Positions 19,901 through 27,814 of a stretch of 64,000 bases of DNA are shown here, piece by piece; positions within the stretch are counted from its first letter, which is position 1; every line of letters begins with the position of its first letter. The stretch covers positions 1-64,000 of the forward strand of contig JADJVH010000009.1 of NCBI GenBank assembly GCA_016716665.1. Reading direction: 5' to 3'. The DNA comes from Candidatus Opimibacter iunctus (lineage in GTDB: Bacteria; Bacteroidota; Bacteroidia; Chitinophagales; Saprospiraceae). The notes below the pieces were generated by a model. The model was not told the origin of the DNA. It saw only the letters and a list, made by a program, of their open reading frames with translations, and searched no databases. The translations under genes and the position numbers were made by a program.

Positions 19901-19986
19901 TATTGTCTGATCCATTGCGCAGAAACGCTTTGAAATGAAAAAAGGAAATAAAAGGAAACGAGGAGAGAAAAGCAAAGAGTCTTCAT
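16972..19986 (-). CDS. Ycf48/BNR-like beta-propeller surface protein with T9SS domain
   Basis: A 1,004-residue exported protein with signal peptide ending SFQSVSAQ. Residues about 30-600 are repeated sortilin/Ycf48-type propeller blades, each ending in a GxTW-like motif: TKTWELLQTW, NGGNSWFMNTEV, SGATWTQKDW, NNGGATWEDKSF, NQGLTWNVIA, NGGTNWQAGY. Residues about 620-900 hold PKD-like modules with a shared DYTWTFPGIDWEVLGN pattern. The end is a T9SS sorting domain (VYPVPVNSTLYLKG ... GVYFLRLQQ). Propellers of this kind occur in secreted proteins of marine and sludge Bacteroidota; binding rather than catalysis is likely. The last bases of the gene lie within a low-complexity TTCACTCTTC tract, so its extreme C-terminus may have been reshaped by the repeat. 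Confidence 0.85.
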   Translation of the reverse strand: MKTLCFSLLVSFYFLFSFQSVSAQWIRQYPLAKLEHVVDIAAHQDGHGYAVGADDMILRLDPGTKTWELLQTWNSGWTLEAVDYLEGTSGAIVAAGGQGVIVSTDNGDHWTSIANAPGGIHAIQVTSATDLLVVSDEGVFRWTNNAWTDLNLPVTSGVDGGFILDPQHIYCIIGGATPKIYYTSNGGNSWFMNTEVPRPDVVKFYNALYGVAFDGREVFQTVNGGQHWTSVSNSAIHNSINDFTFGSSPNVMMAATFNGVPTISVDSGATWTQKDWSLIDERNFSVASVSDDEFWMGNDLSSIAYTSDAGTTWLETSGPDRKIMNDICFLNRNVGFAVGSTGTLLRTNNGGATWEDKSFGETRQFLSVHGLTTSDVWLGANQRIYHSADMGDSWQEKAVIPSANIIDILSVNANLILACSTSGIIYRSDDAGTTWDTVYQTNNQIRSIAKIEGNRFMATGFNGFILRSENQGLTWNVIAAPEAALQYEQTHFIGQEGWLVTSSFKKTMWHTTNAGDTWNPITLPIDRFWDGVYFITPDTGIIVGRSSAEGRAYITFNGGTNWQAGYITDFPLYGVTGLPNPNGSAWINGFGSDIEILPYCTELPLINDLTGNASPCETDTITYSITSQGVDQYYWLFPSGWVILGDANNDTVRVKVGRNNGTISVTGLNTCGFSSPLSMNTNPVLVAKLASFEGDDSPCEAALITYTVVGTAITDYTWTFPGIDWEVLGNTDTDEVMVFAGESAGTITVTGTNVCGSAQVSKAVTPDLRPRMHSISGEGSPCEGLIAVFTADGEYYDEVVWTYPADWQVIGSANQGTIQLKIGEAAGTVSAQGINACGSSAIAEVLVTPLIIPEVTVIVNENVLTLSATGVTYQWLLNGAPIDGATGAEYIATTSGDYSATIILETGCTTTTAPVSVILSSVDNGASILPLPVYPVPVNSTLYLKGITPGFDYTITDVAGALITRNRSAETSINVSTLPEGVYFLRLQQDQKSYMARFVVKSEK

Positions 19987-20116
19987 TTGTTAATTTAAGT
20001 TGGGTGAACATGTGACTGCTAAAAATAGGTGAAAACACCGGATATCCATTCCCCTGAAAGGGTGAATCCGGTTTTTTATCATTTGAAAAGCAGGGATGGC
20101 AATGAAATACCTTGTG

Positions 20117-21874
20117 CTAAAGGTCGGGCGCAGCATTGGTTTGCATGGCTATACCGGATGGGCTATCCTTCTTTTGACCCTTGATGGCATCAAATGCATC
20201 CTCCACAGTGACAAAGAAATGGGATTGACCCAGTTTGGCGGTCAGTCCCGACCTGTAAAACTTATCCCTGACTGGCCCCTTCACTTCAGCGAGCAGGATC
20301 TGGATGTTTTCCTTCTTGGTTTCTTCTACCAGGTCAGTAAATACCTCGAGGGCAGAACTATCAATACTATGGATACCTTCCATATCAATGATGATGGTAT
20401 GGATCAGGTCTTTGCGTTGTTTTTTGTAGTCAGACAATACTTCACGAAACCGGTTGATATTGGCAAAAAACAGCGGCGCATCAAAGCGGAAGATCAACAC
20501 CCCTTCAGCGACCTCAAGGTTCTTGAACCGTCTCACATTCCTGAAGGAATGCGATCCTGGTACTTTGCCAAGTTCTGCATGATGGGGATAGGAGGTTTCA
20601 AAAATAATCCACCCGAGTGACAGGAGTACGCCTATGCCTATGCCTGGCCCGATACCGAGGAATAACGTACCTGTAAAGGTGGCCATCATCATCCAGAAAT
20701 CCTTACGGTCCAATTTCCATAGCTTCCTGGCCTCACTGATCTTGAGCAGGCTGGAGACAGCGACCATGATGACCGCCGCCAGGATCGCATTGGGCAGGAA
20801 ATAGAAAAGTGGAGTGAGGAATAGCAAGGTCATGACAATCAAAACGGAACTGATGATCATGGACATCCCCGTGCGTGCACCTGCAAGATCATTGACTGAA
20901 GAGCGGGACATCCCGCCGGTCACAGGTGTAGATTGGATCAATCCACTGCTGATATTGGCCAGCCCGATGCTGATCAGTTCGCGGTTAGTATCGAGTTGAT
21001 AATTTCTGTGTCTGGCCTGGATCGCCCTTGCAATAGCTGTACTCTCCATAAAACTCACCAGAGCAATAGCGAAGGCAGTTGGGAAAAGGGTCATAAAATT
21101 GGGAAGGCTGAAAGAAGTAAACTTTGGTAAAGACAAGCCTCCGGGGATTTGGCCCACGATCTTGATCCCCTGCAGGTCTAGTCTGAAGAGCCAGGTGACG
21201 AGGATGGAAGCAAATACAGTGACAAGTGCTCCGGGAAACGTCCGCAGATATTTTTGGAACAATATCAGGATGACAAGTCCCGCTGATCCAAGGAGCAGAG
21301 TCAGCAGATGGATATTGGTCAATTGCGGAATCAATTCCATGAAGATCTCCTGGATATGTTGGGTCTTGGTCAGGCTGATGCCAAGCAGATGCTTGAGTTG
21401 GCTCAATCCGATCAGGATCGCTGCTGCTGAGGTGAATCCAAGGATGACAGGATGTGAAAGAAAATTGACAAGGAAACCAAGCCTTGCAAAACCCAGTGTA
21501 AATTGGATCAGGCCTACCGTGAGCACCAGGATGGTTACCATGGCCATATATTCTGTAGTCCCAGCCTGTGCGATCAGTCCGACCCCTGCGGCAGTCAGCA
21601 ATGCAGTCAATGCGCCCGGTCCAACACTTAAATGTCGAGAGGTCCCAAACCACGCATAGATGACAGCGGGCAGGGTCGAAGCATACAAGCCATATACAGG
21701 CGGGAGCCCCGCGATCATGGCATAGGCCATTCCTTGCGGGATAAGCATCACCCCTACCGTCAGCCCCGCCACCAGGTCAAAGCGGAAGTCACCACGCTCA
21801 TAATGCCGCAGCCAGTCAGGGATAAACTTTATCGGTTTGGCCTTTCTCTTCACTGGTGTAAATGTAACATGCAA
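20117..21874 (-). CDS. SulP-family anion (sulfate/bicarbonate) transporter with STAS domain
   Basis: A 585-residue inner-membrane transporter of the SLC26/SulP family. The signature VGLMIPQGMAYA-type motif appears as VGVMLIPQGMAYAMIAGLP, with PVYGLYASTLPAVIYAWFGT next to it. About 12-14 membrane segments fill residues 25-420. A cytoplasmic STAS domain lies at about 440-560 (IIIDMEGIHSIDSSALEVF). Members carry sulfate, bicarbonate or other anions with Na+ or H+. The 585-residue length is usual. No sulfur genes are adjacent, so the substrate is not fixed by context. Confidence 0.9.
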   Translation of the reverse strand: MHVTFTPVKRKAKPIKFIPDWLRHYERGDFRFDLVAGLTVGVMLIPQGMAYAMIAGLPPVYGLYASTLPAVIYAWFGTSRHLSVGPGALTALLTAAGVGLIAQAGTTEYMAMVTILVLTVGLIQFTLGFARLGFLVNFLSHPVILGFTSAAAILIGLSQLKHLLGISLTKTQHIQEIFMELIPQLTNIHLLTLLLGSAGLVILILFQKYLRTFPGALVTVFASILVTWLFRLDLQGIKIVGQIPGGLSLPKFTSFSLPNFMTLFPTAFAIALVSFMESTAIARAIQARHRNYQLDTNRELISIGLANISSGLIQSTPVTGGMSRSSVNDLAGARTGMSMIISSVLIVMTLLFLTPLFYFLPNAILAAVIMVAVSSLLKISEARKLWKLDRKDFWMMMATFTGTLFLGIGPGIGIGVLLSLGWIIFETSYPHHAELGKVPGSHSFRNVRRFKNLEVAEGVLIFRFDAPLFFANINRFREVLSDYKKQRKDLIHTIIIDMEGIHSIDSSALEVFTDLVEETKKENIQILLAEVKGPVRDKFYRSGLTAKLGQSHFFVTVEDAFDAIKGQKKDSPSGIAMQTNAAPDL

Positions 21875-21904
21875 AAGGCAGTTATCCCCCTGGCCCCCTA
21901 AAGG

Positions 21905-22555
21905 GGGTAAATCAAATACATGGTGCAGAATTCGATACCGCTATTTGAAGTTTACCAACTTCAAATCAATATCTCCATCAACATCCAGTGTATAATCAAG
22001 TAAAGGCAGTCTGTGACTGCCATGTAAATTACTGTGGATTCAGAAGATCTGTCTTCCAGAAAGGAAAATCTGTAAAAGAATATTGAATACCCAGAATGAA
22101 TACCCAAAGGAATCCTCAATTGGAATCATACAGCTGGCGGAGAGAACTCCATCCAGCGGCGTTTGTTATTTCTTACGGAAATGTAAAAGCTTGCCAAATC
22201 CCAATTGTGTATAAACGGTAGCCATAAGAGGGTAAATCAAATACATGATGCAGAATTCGATACCGCTATTTGAAGTTTACCAACTTCAAATCAATATCTC
22301 CATCAACATCCAGTGTATAATCAAGTAAAGGCAGTCTGTGACTGCCATGTAAATTACTGTGGATTCAGAAGTCTGTCTTCAGAAAGGAAAATCTGTAAAA
22401 GATATTGAATAGCTGATAGCAGGAATCCCAATGGCATACAGCGCGGAACTCCTCCAGCGGCTTTGTCACCCCTCTGAAATGTAAGCTGCTGGAAGCTGGT
22501 ATAGCTGGCGGCTGAGGGTAATCAGATACCTGATGCAGCTGATAGCTGACAACCC
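21905..22555 (-). pseudogene. Two tandem copies of a decayed gene 3' end (plus start of a third)
   Basis: The block beginning GGGTAAATCAAATACAT at 21905 is repeated from 22230 with near-identity over about 180 bases. More diverged similarity continues (CTCCAGCGGC at about 22150 and 22452), and the block starts again at 22516 (GGGTAATCAGATAC). On the minus strand both copies contain the same protein-like ending DYTLDVDGDIDLKLVNFK before a TAG. Upstream, in a neighbouring frame, they carry SISFTDFPFWKTDLLNP-like residues broken by stops and small indels. This is what a gene fragment looks like after tandem duplication and decay. The original family is not recognised. Two hairpins (TTTGAAGTT/AACTTCAAA and GGCAGTC/GACTGCC) are inside each unit. 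Confidence 0.55.
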
Positions 22556-22556
22556 C

Positions 22557-23219
22557 TCACTCCTTCACAAACCGGATATTCTCAAAAGGCATAAAATAAT
22601 TGGGGTGACAGGTCAGCGTATCCTCCTTGATAAAAAGGTCGATCCCTTTAAAACTCACCTGGCCCAGGGAAGGCAGCAGGGAGACAACAAAATAATTATT
22701 GTCATTGTCCTTGTCCTTGATGAGGGTAGGGATGTCGACGGCCATCTCGTGCCGGACATGCAGGCTGTCTACGTGTGGCAGATTAATGCGGATGAATCCT
22801 TCATTGTCCGCCGCTACCAGTTCGCGCTGCTCTCCGACAAAGTAGAAGCAGGATACATAGGAGAGATAGTTCTTGTTGGCATCCTGCACTTCGATGGTAT
22901 AGCCCTGGCCTTTTTTACTTTGACTCACGAGTTTGAAATCCTTGCCCGGCTCCTTATCGCTTTTCAGTTTGACGGTATCCCCTTCGATCGTATAGGACCC
23001 GGTGGCATTGCGGTCTGACGCACCATACATGTAGAAAAATTCAAATCGGCCATCCGGCGTGAATTTGAAACCGGCAGCCATATCGTGGATGCCCTGGAGG
23101 GAGTATACACCGTCGAGTGTTGACATAGATTTTGTTTTAGTGGTTTGTTTAGTATTGTTTTGGCAATGGATGAGCAGCGTCGATGAAAACAACGCCAGGG
23201 TAAAGAGGAATCGGGTCAT
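22557..23219 (-). CDS. Outer-surface lipoprotein of unknown function
   Basis: A 220-residue lipoprotein. I start it at ATG 23219 (MTRFLFTLALFSSTLLIHC), which puts the lipobox Cys at residue 19; the ORF extends nine codons further upstream without adding anything. The mature part begins with a low-complexity Thr/Lys linker, then a beta-rich segment (GFKFTPDGRFEFFYMYGASD, ATGSYTIEGDTVKLKSDKE). The second half has a strand-rich pattern ending NYFMPFENIRFVKE. The GSYTIEGDTV turn resembles small beta-sandwich lipoproteins common in Bacteroidota, but the family is not known to me. Confidence 0.7.
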   Translation of the reverse strand: MTRFLFTLALFSSTLLIHCQNNTKQTTKTKSMSTLDGVYSLQGIHDMAAGFKFTPDGRFEFFYMYGASDRNATGSYTIEGDTVKLKSDKEPGKDFKLVSQSKKGQGYTIEVQDANKNYLSYVSCFYFVGEQRELVAADNEGFIRINLPHVDSLHVRHEMAVDIPTLIKDKDNDNNYFVVSLLPSLGQVSFKGIDLFIKEDTLTCHPNYFMPFENIRFVKE

Positions 23220-23279
23220 TTTACATTGAGTTTTCTTGCCGGGCAAAGGTAATTACCCCATACACATGACATGGTGCCC

Positions 23280-23440
23280 AATACTAAACATCCATTACCG
23301 ATTACTCACTTTTCATGCTTCTGTTACGCTCAGCACACCACTTTTTTCGGTTGGTGAGCGTAGTCGAACCATCACTCTTCATTTTTCACTTTCACCGGTT
23401 GCTGAGCGTAGTCGAAACATCATTTTTCGCTTTAATCCAC
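23280..23440. repeat. Low-complexity spacer with GAGCGTAGTCGAA phrases
   Basis: Contains two copies of the phrase GTTG(G/C)TGAGCGTAGTCGAA (about 23351 and 23398) separated by TTCATTTTTCACTTTC runs, matching the copy at 2401. These resemble the dispersed GAGC..GTCGAA repeats also seen at 39228-39348, with one half only. Confidence 0.55.
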
Positions 23441-23803
23441 GCAACTTTCATAATCTCCGACCAGGCTGGCGAGTGATTCTTCAGTGAGTTTGTAGGCTTT
23501 GTTCTTGGCTTTTTCTCCGATGGCTGCGCAGAACTCAAAGTCTTTGGCCAATGCACCATTTAAGCCAAGGACATACTTTGTTCCGGCAGAAACAGCCAGG
23601 ATTTCAAAGTCATCACCTGCCTTCTTGTCCTTGTAGGTGTAGAGGTAGGCCCTCATATCCGAAGCACTGAGTTCATAAGGCATGCTTTCATGATAGGCTG
23701 TACGCATCAGGGCCAGCTTTTGATCTTTGGAGACACGCACCGGTTCGTACAGGTGTATCGGTGGGATGACTGCCGTTGGTATTTTAGTAGGGAGCGGAAT
23801 CAT
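23432..23803 (-). CDS. Small soluble protein, overlaps upstream gene
   Basis: A 123-residue protein without a signal peptide. Its ATG at 23803 overlaps the stop of the upstream gene by four bases (ATGA), which argues for translational coupling. The sequence is Pro-rich at the start, then alpha/beta (KDQKLALMRTAYHESMPYEL, DDFEILAVSAGTKYVLGLNG), ending in an acidic helix. No family is recognised. Because the upstream partner is exported and this one is not, the start could instead be a misread continuation of the upstream protein. However, no single indel obviously joins them. Confidence 0.55.
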   Translation of the reverse strand: MIPLPTKIPTAVIPPIHLYEPVRVSKDQKLALMRTAYHESMPYELSASDMRAYLYTYKDKKAGDDFEILAVSAGTKYVLGLNGALAKDFEFCAAIGEKAKNKAYKLTEESLASLVGDYESCVD

Positions 23804-25098
23804 ATATCCTCCTTGTGGCGCATATAGATGATCTGGTCGTAGGTTACACTGACTTCTTCCTGCGGCATATTGAGCGGGTTGATAATCACTTTTGTAAAAT
23901 CATGCATCTGGTCCTCACCCATCTTGCGCATCTCATGGACACAGGTGACATAGCCTATGATGATATCACCATTGCGGGCATACACAGTATCGACAGTCCT
24001 TGATTTATCTCCTGCATATGAATTTCCGCCGGAGGTAGCACCTTTGCCGTTTAATGGAGGAAGCTTGCTGTCAGCACCATCCTGGTATGTGGCTGTATAT
24101 GCCTTTGAAGAGACAGCATCCGGTACACCACGGCCTTCCATCGTTGGGATCCGTTTTTCCAGTTGCTCGAATTCATACACTTTGCGGTCGGCAATTTTCC
24201 CTTTGCTGATATGCGTTTTAGCAGCAGATACATCATTCCAGTATAGATTTAATATAGCAAGATCGTAGTGCGATATGGCATAAGCTATACGCTGGTCATT
24301 ATCTTCGGGACTGAAGGTGGTGCCTTTGTTGAGCAGCAATTTGATTTCTGATTTTTTTGCTTCATCCCAATCCGACAAGACGGGGTTTTGCGTCAGACCG
24401 CTCTTTATTTTACTAAAGGCAGTGTTTATAAATTCAGCCTGGATTTTCTCTGGCTTCTTGATATCAAACATGGTGATCTTGTCTGAGATGACCTGGTCAT
24501 CATAACGGTCTTTGACGGTGCCAGCTGTTTTGGCCAGGCTCGAACGTAGTATTTCAGTTGTGTTCTTGGTGATGGCGATGTCTTTACCCTGTTCCCAGGC
24601 CTGCTCCAGGGCTGATGGCGAATTGTACCAGTCGGAGGTGAAGGTCAGATGGTCGCTGGCACTAAAGACGATTTTTTCCTCGATCAGGTTGCGCCCACCA
24701 TCCCGCAGTTCATAGGACATAGGGGTAATCACTGTGCCGCGATAATAATAATAAGTGACATCCACATTGTTTTCTTTTCGGGTGGTATTGTCTTTCTGCA
24801 CCCCCAGGTATTGAGGCGCACCAACAAATACATCCAGATGCAAATCACCATGTTCGGCGGCGTTGGCAAATCGCTTGAACTTAAAGTCCGTGGTGATCAA
24901 CTCAGATGGGAGTATGCCATATCGCTTGAGATGTTCATCCCCGTGAAAGCGAACAGTAATCGTTTTAAAGGCAGTCGTAAAAGGCGTTTTAGCCGGAAGG
25001 CTGTACTTAAAGCTGACTTCTTCGTAATTGAAACTCTGTCCGACGAGAGACTGGCCTGCAAAAAGCATGGCCACCAGGAATGAAAGTAGTTGCTTCAT
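23800..25098 (-). CDS. Secreted protein of unknown function
   Basis: A 432-residue exported protein. The start is the ATG at 25098 (MKQLLSFLVAMLFAGQSLVGQS), a clean signal peptide; the ORF extends 16 codons further upstream. The mature part has repeated strand-like segments (YEEVSFKYSLPAKTPF, TAFKTITVRFHGDEHLKRYG), then a helical middle (EAKKSEIKLLLNKGTTFSP, YAISHYDLAILNLYWNDVSAAKTHISKG) that could be a pair of TPR-like helices. A linker rich in Gly/Asp follows (LNGKGATSGGNSYAGDKS). The C-terminal 60 residues look like a compact domain (TVDTVYARNGDIIIGYVTCV). Coupled by overlap to the 123-residue gene downstream. Confidence 0.65.
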   Translation of the reverse strand: MKQLLSFLVAMLFAGQSLVGQSFNYEEVSFKYSLPAKTPFTTAFKTITVRFHGDEHLKRYGILPSELITTDFKFKRFANAAEHGDLHLDVFVGAPQYLGVQKDNTTRKENNVDVTYYYYRGTVITPMSYELRDGGRNLIEEKIVFSASDHLTFTSDWYNSPSALEQAWEQGKDIAITKNTTEILRSSLAKTAGTVKDRYDDQVISDKITMFDIKKPEKIQAEFINTAFSKIKSGLTQNPVLSDWDEAKKSEIKLLLNKGTTFSPEDNDQRIAYAISHYDLAILNLYWNDVSAAKTHISKGKIADRKVYEFEQLEKRIPTMEGRGVPDAVSSKAYTATYQDGADSKLPPLNGKGATSGGNSYAGDKSRTVDTVYARNGDIIIGYVTCVHEMRKMGEDQMHDFTKVIINPLNMPQEEVSVTYDQIIYMRHKEDI

Positions 25099-25262
25099 CG
25101 TTTTTTGGGTTAGTAGTGAATATGTGTTTGTCCGTTGAGGTCGCAATATACTTTTTTTCCATTTTATCCATACAATCCGGGGGAATATAGCTACGCTAAC
25201 CTTTTTTCGATTTTTTCAGGCATCAACCCGATAGCCTGCTTTTCACTTTTCACTCTTCACCT

Positions 25263-26198
25263 TTAAAGTCCATAATCTTCCTTCATCTCCCATGCTTCAG
25301 GCAGGATGTATAGCTGCAGGGACTTCTGGAGGTAGGATTTGGCCACAGCTTGCTTAAGTTCGTGCTCAAGGAATACAGCACAATTGTAATTGGCTTTAGC
25401 GGCAAGTGTCTTGTCCGTATCGTTGATGTACAGCAGGCTTTCTTTCATCGCGGCTTCATAATCGCCATGCTGTAGGGCATCATTTACCTTGCTTAGTTCC
25501 TTGTCGACATATATACTGCGGTATCGTTGCGCCTGGCCGGGGATAAAGTAGTTCAGGTATAATTCCACATTATCGCGCATGACGTTCAATGCTGCTTCCT
25601 TGTTGTTGACGATATTGGGACCGGCGGCCAGGAGGCCACTGATCACGGAGCGTGATGAGTGATACCGGCTGGCCATGATCTCCATATCCTTTACCGGTTC
25701 AGTGGTGTCATAGAGGGTGTAGTTGATTACAGATATAATATCATAGAATGCTTCCTTGCTTTTGCCGTATTCGTCCTCAGTAGTGACCACATCAGTCTGC
25801 CGGAGTAAAACATCAAAACCAGTGATGGCAATGGCATGGCTCGCCAGGTGTTCACTCAATAGTGCGCTCATTTGGCCAGGTATATTTGTTTTCGTCAAGC
25901 CTGATATTATTCGGGTCGGAATGGCCGTCCTGTCACCAATGCGTCTTGATAGCTCAACTAGCGTGCTGTCTATCAACAGGACAAACAACTCCTGCTTGCT
26001 ATCTCTGAGATGTTCTCCGGGGACATCAAATGTATTGATCAGCAACACCAGTTCGGGCGCAGGTTGGATAGGATAAGTGGGAAAGGTCCGGATTTCACTG
26101 GCAATCTGGGGCTTAGTGACCATGCATGATTGGAACACTAAAAGGAAAGTCAATATAGTCAGGTACCACACCAGGGAATAAGAGATTGTCTTTATCAT
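25263..26198 (-). CDS. DUF6340-like lipoprotein
   Basis: A 311-residue lipoprotein. The lipobox Cys is residue 25 (FLLVFQSC). After a short linker comes an alpha/beta domain (PELVLLINTFDVPG, DSTLVELSRRIGDRT) and a C-terminal pair of TPR-like helices (NDALQHGDYEAAMKESLLYI, AAKANYNCAVFLEHELKQAV). The pattern matches my memory of the DUF6340 family of Bacteroidota, whose function is unknown; I could not check this. It lies upstream of, and on the same strand as, the secreted protein ending at 23800, 164 bases apart, so joint transcription is possible. The periplasmic face of the outer membrane is its likely site. Confidence 0.65.
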   Translation of the reverse strand: MIKTISYSLVWYLTILTFLLVFQSCMVTKPQIASEIRTFPTYPIQPAPELVLLINTFDVPGEHLRDSKQELFVLLIDSTLVELSRRIGDRTAIPTRIISGLTKTNIPGQMSALLSEHLASHAIAITGFDVLLRQTDVVTTEDEYGKSKEAFYDIISVINYTLYDTTEPVKDMEIMASRYHSSRSVISGLLAAGPNIVNNKEAALNVMRDNVELYLNYFIPGQAQRYRSIYVDKELSKVNDALQHGDYEAAMKESLLYINDTDKTLAAKANYNCAVFLEHELKQAVAKSYLQKSLQLYILPEAWEMKEDYGL

Positions 26199-26304
26199 AA
26201 CCCTTGGTTTAATATTCGTCCGGGTGGTGTAAAGACAAATAGGTGGTCAGGAGAAATTCCTGTATTCCTTATCATTGTTAATCCGCAGTAAGGAATAGCA
26301 CACA

Positions 26305-26457
26305 ATGATGTATGTTGTTATCAACATCTTACTTCCTCCAATCGTTCCAGCAGATGCTTTGAAAATGCAACTTAGAAATGGCGGATTTGAGGCGGCATCT
26401 TGTGCAGGTAAGGCAAGTTTGCTCATCCGTCAGGATCCAGGAGCAGATTATATCTAA
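26305..26457 (+). CDS. Possible small ORF, 50 residues
   Basis: An ATG-to-stop frame of 50 residues (MMYVVINILLPPIVPADALK, then MQLRNGGFEAASCAGK). Its last four bases overlap the 3' end of the convergent flavoprotein gene. The hydrophobic first half could be a signal or anchor. No ribosome-binding motif or homologue is known to me. It could equally be a chance ORF in a 255-base spacer. Confidence 0.22.
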   Translation: MMYVVINILLPPIVPADALKMQLRNGGFEAASCAGKASLLIRQDPGADYI

Positions 26458-27485
26458 AAGCCCTCAATGACGATTTCCTTATTGAGCAACATACCCGCTG
26501 TCGTCCCTGTACTGACAGCATTGGCTACTGTACGCATCCTTGAGGCATTGTCGCCGCAAGCATAGATCCCATCAACGGTAGTTTTTTGCAAGGCATCTGT
26601 CTTGATATATCCATCTTCATTCAGTTCACAGCCCATGGCCTCTGGAATGGAACAATGCTGCTCAAAAGGCCTTGGAGCATAGAGTGCCTTGAGCGGAGAG
26701 GAGTGGCCATCTTTAAACAGGATAGATTCAAGCTGCCCATTGGTGTGATTTAGTTTTTCAATGGCGGTCTCTACAATCTGGATTTTATGGCTTTCAAGTT
26801 TCCTGGTTTGTTCAGGATTCAGGGATGAGGGGCCATTGGTGAAAAGGGTAAGGTCCTTGGTCCAGTTGGAGATAAGGATAGAAAATTCATAGGCGGCGTT
26901 GCCATTGCCCAGGATGCCGGTTTTTTCATTTCTGACTTCATAGCCATGGCAGTATGGACAATGCAGTACAGAGATGCCCCAGCATTCCGCAAAGCCTTCA
27001 ATAGCAGGCATGATATCCCTGATGCCGGTGGCAAAGATTAGCTTCCCTGCACTAAAGGTATCTCCTGTGGCAATTTGGATTTCAAATCCCGCATTGGTTT
27101 TAGTCCCTCCTGTAGCAAGGCCATCATAGAATGACACTGTAGGATATGCTTCCACCTGGTGGCGGGCAAGGCTGGATATCTCCCGGGGAGTCTTTCCGTC
27201 ATGGGTGATAAAGTTGTGCGAATGTGGCGTCTGGCGGTTACAGGGTTTATGATCGTCGATGATCAATACAGTCCTCAATGCCCTGCCCAGGGCCATACCG
27301 GCGGCCAGGCCTGAATAGCTGCCGCCGACGATGATGACATCAAAATGGCTGGAATCTTTCATTTCATGTTTTTTGAAAAGGGTGTGGATAGGTAGTGGAA
27401 AAGCAAGGGCTGCCAGCGCAACCCCGCTTTGCCTGATAAATTTACGCCTTGATGCATGGATCAGCGCGTCCCGATTGGTGTTCAT
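26454..27485 (-). CDS. Thioredoxin-reductase-like NAD(P)/FAD oxidoreductase
   Basis: A 343-residue flavoprotein. An N-terminal twin-Arg-like leader (SRRKFIRQSGVALAALAFPLP) precedes the FAD fold VIIVGGSYSGLAAGMALGRA (GxGxxG-type, 54-59). The redox pair is C176-P-Y-C179 in LHCPYCHGYEV, as in thioredoxin reductases. The NAD(P) fold follows (GILGNGNAAYE), then GIYACGDNASRM near the C-terminus for FAD. The extra leader suggests export or membrane attachment, unusual for this family. It follows a 74-residue membrane protein by six bases and both lie downstream of an AraC regulator, so the three probably form one unit. Confidence 0.8.
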   Translation of the reverse strand: MNTNRDALIHASRRKFIRQSGVALAALAFPLPIHTLFKKHEMKDSSHFDVIIVGGSYSGLAAGMALGRALRTVLIIDDHKPCNRQTPHSHNFITHDGKTPREISSLARHQVEAYPTVSFYDGLATGGTKTNAGFEIQIATGDTFSAGKLIFATGIRDIMPAIEGFAECWGISVLHCPYCHGYEVRNEKTGILGNGNAAYEFSILISNWTKDLTLFTNGPSSLNPEQTRKLESHKIQIVETAIEKLNHTNGQLESILFKDGHSSPLKALYAPRPFEQHCSIPEAMGCELNEDGYIKTDALQKTTVDGIYACGDNASRMRTVANAVSTGTTAGMLLNKEIVIEGF

Positions 27486-27491
27486 CAGGTT

Positions 27492-27716
27492 TTATTTTTT
27501 TGCAGTTGCAGGGGCTACACGTCTGAAGAGGGACTCGACAAAGGGCACGCCAATAAACACCATCCAAGGCACCAGGGTAAGTGTCAGCAATAGGGTCCTG
27601 AGATAGATTGGCAATACGGCTAGAGGTTCTCCAAAAAGGTAGAGGAAGGCAGTGATTGATGGATAGATGACGATCCAGATCTTCAGGGCGGCAAACAATT
27701 TCATTTTGGTTTTCAT
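27492..27716 (-). CDS. Small inner-membrane protein, operon with flavoprotein
   Basis: A 74-residue protein with two likely membrane helices (IWIVIYPSITAFLYLF and YLRTLLLTLTLVPWMVFIGV), a short loop between them and a basic end (FRRVAPATAKK). It sits between the AraC gene and the flavoprotein gene, six bases upstream of the latter, so it may anchor or partner it. The family is not recognised; similar two-helix proteins beside oxidoreductases are frequent. Confidence 0.65.
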   Translation of the reverse strand: MKTKMKLFAALKIWIVIYPSITAFLYLFGEPLAVLPIYLRTLLLTLTLVPWMVFIGVPFVESLFRRVAPATAKK

Positions 27717-27757
27717 ACAGATTGTTTTTTTGTAAAGTGGTTAGTGATTTGATGCAG

Positions 27758-27765
27758 CAAAGGTA
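27758..27765 (-). promoter_or_regulatory. Candidate Bacteroidota -7 element (TACCTTTG)
   Basis: On the minus strand TACCTTTG matches the Bacteroidota -7 consensus TAnnTTTG exactly, 42 bases upstream of the ATG at 27716. A well-spaced -33 TTG is not evident, so the call is tentative. It would drive the membrane protein/flavoprotein pair. Confidence 0.35.
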
Positions 27766-27814
27766 TGCCGGGTCAAAAGCTACAGGATAGGACAAAACTG
27801 AAGTTCAGCAGGAC

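Noticed and set aside
21099..21659. Plus-strand ORF of 186 residues inside SulP
   Set aside because: Shadow frame of a well-supported transporter gene.
21885..21910. CCCCCTGGCCCCCTAAAGGGGG hairpin as an operator of SulP
   Set aside because: It resembles a common dispersed C/G-rich hairpin; no evidence that it controls the gene, and it overlaps the start region only loosely.
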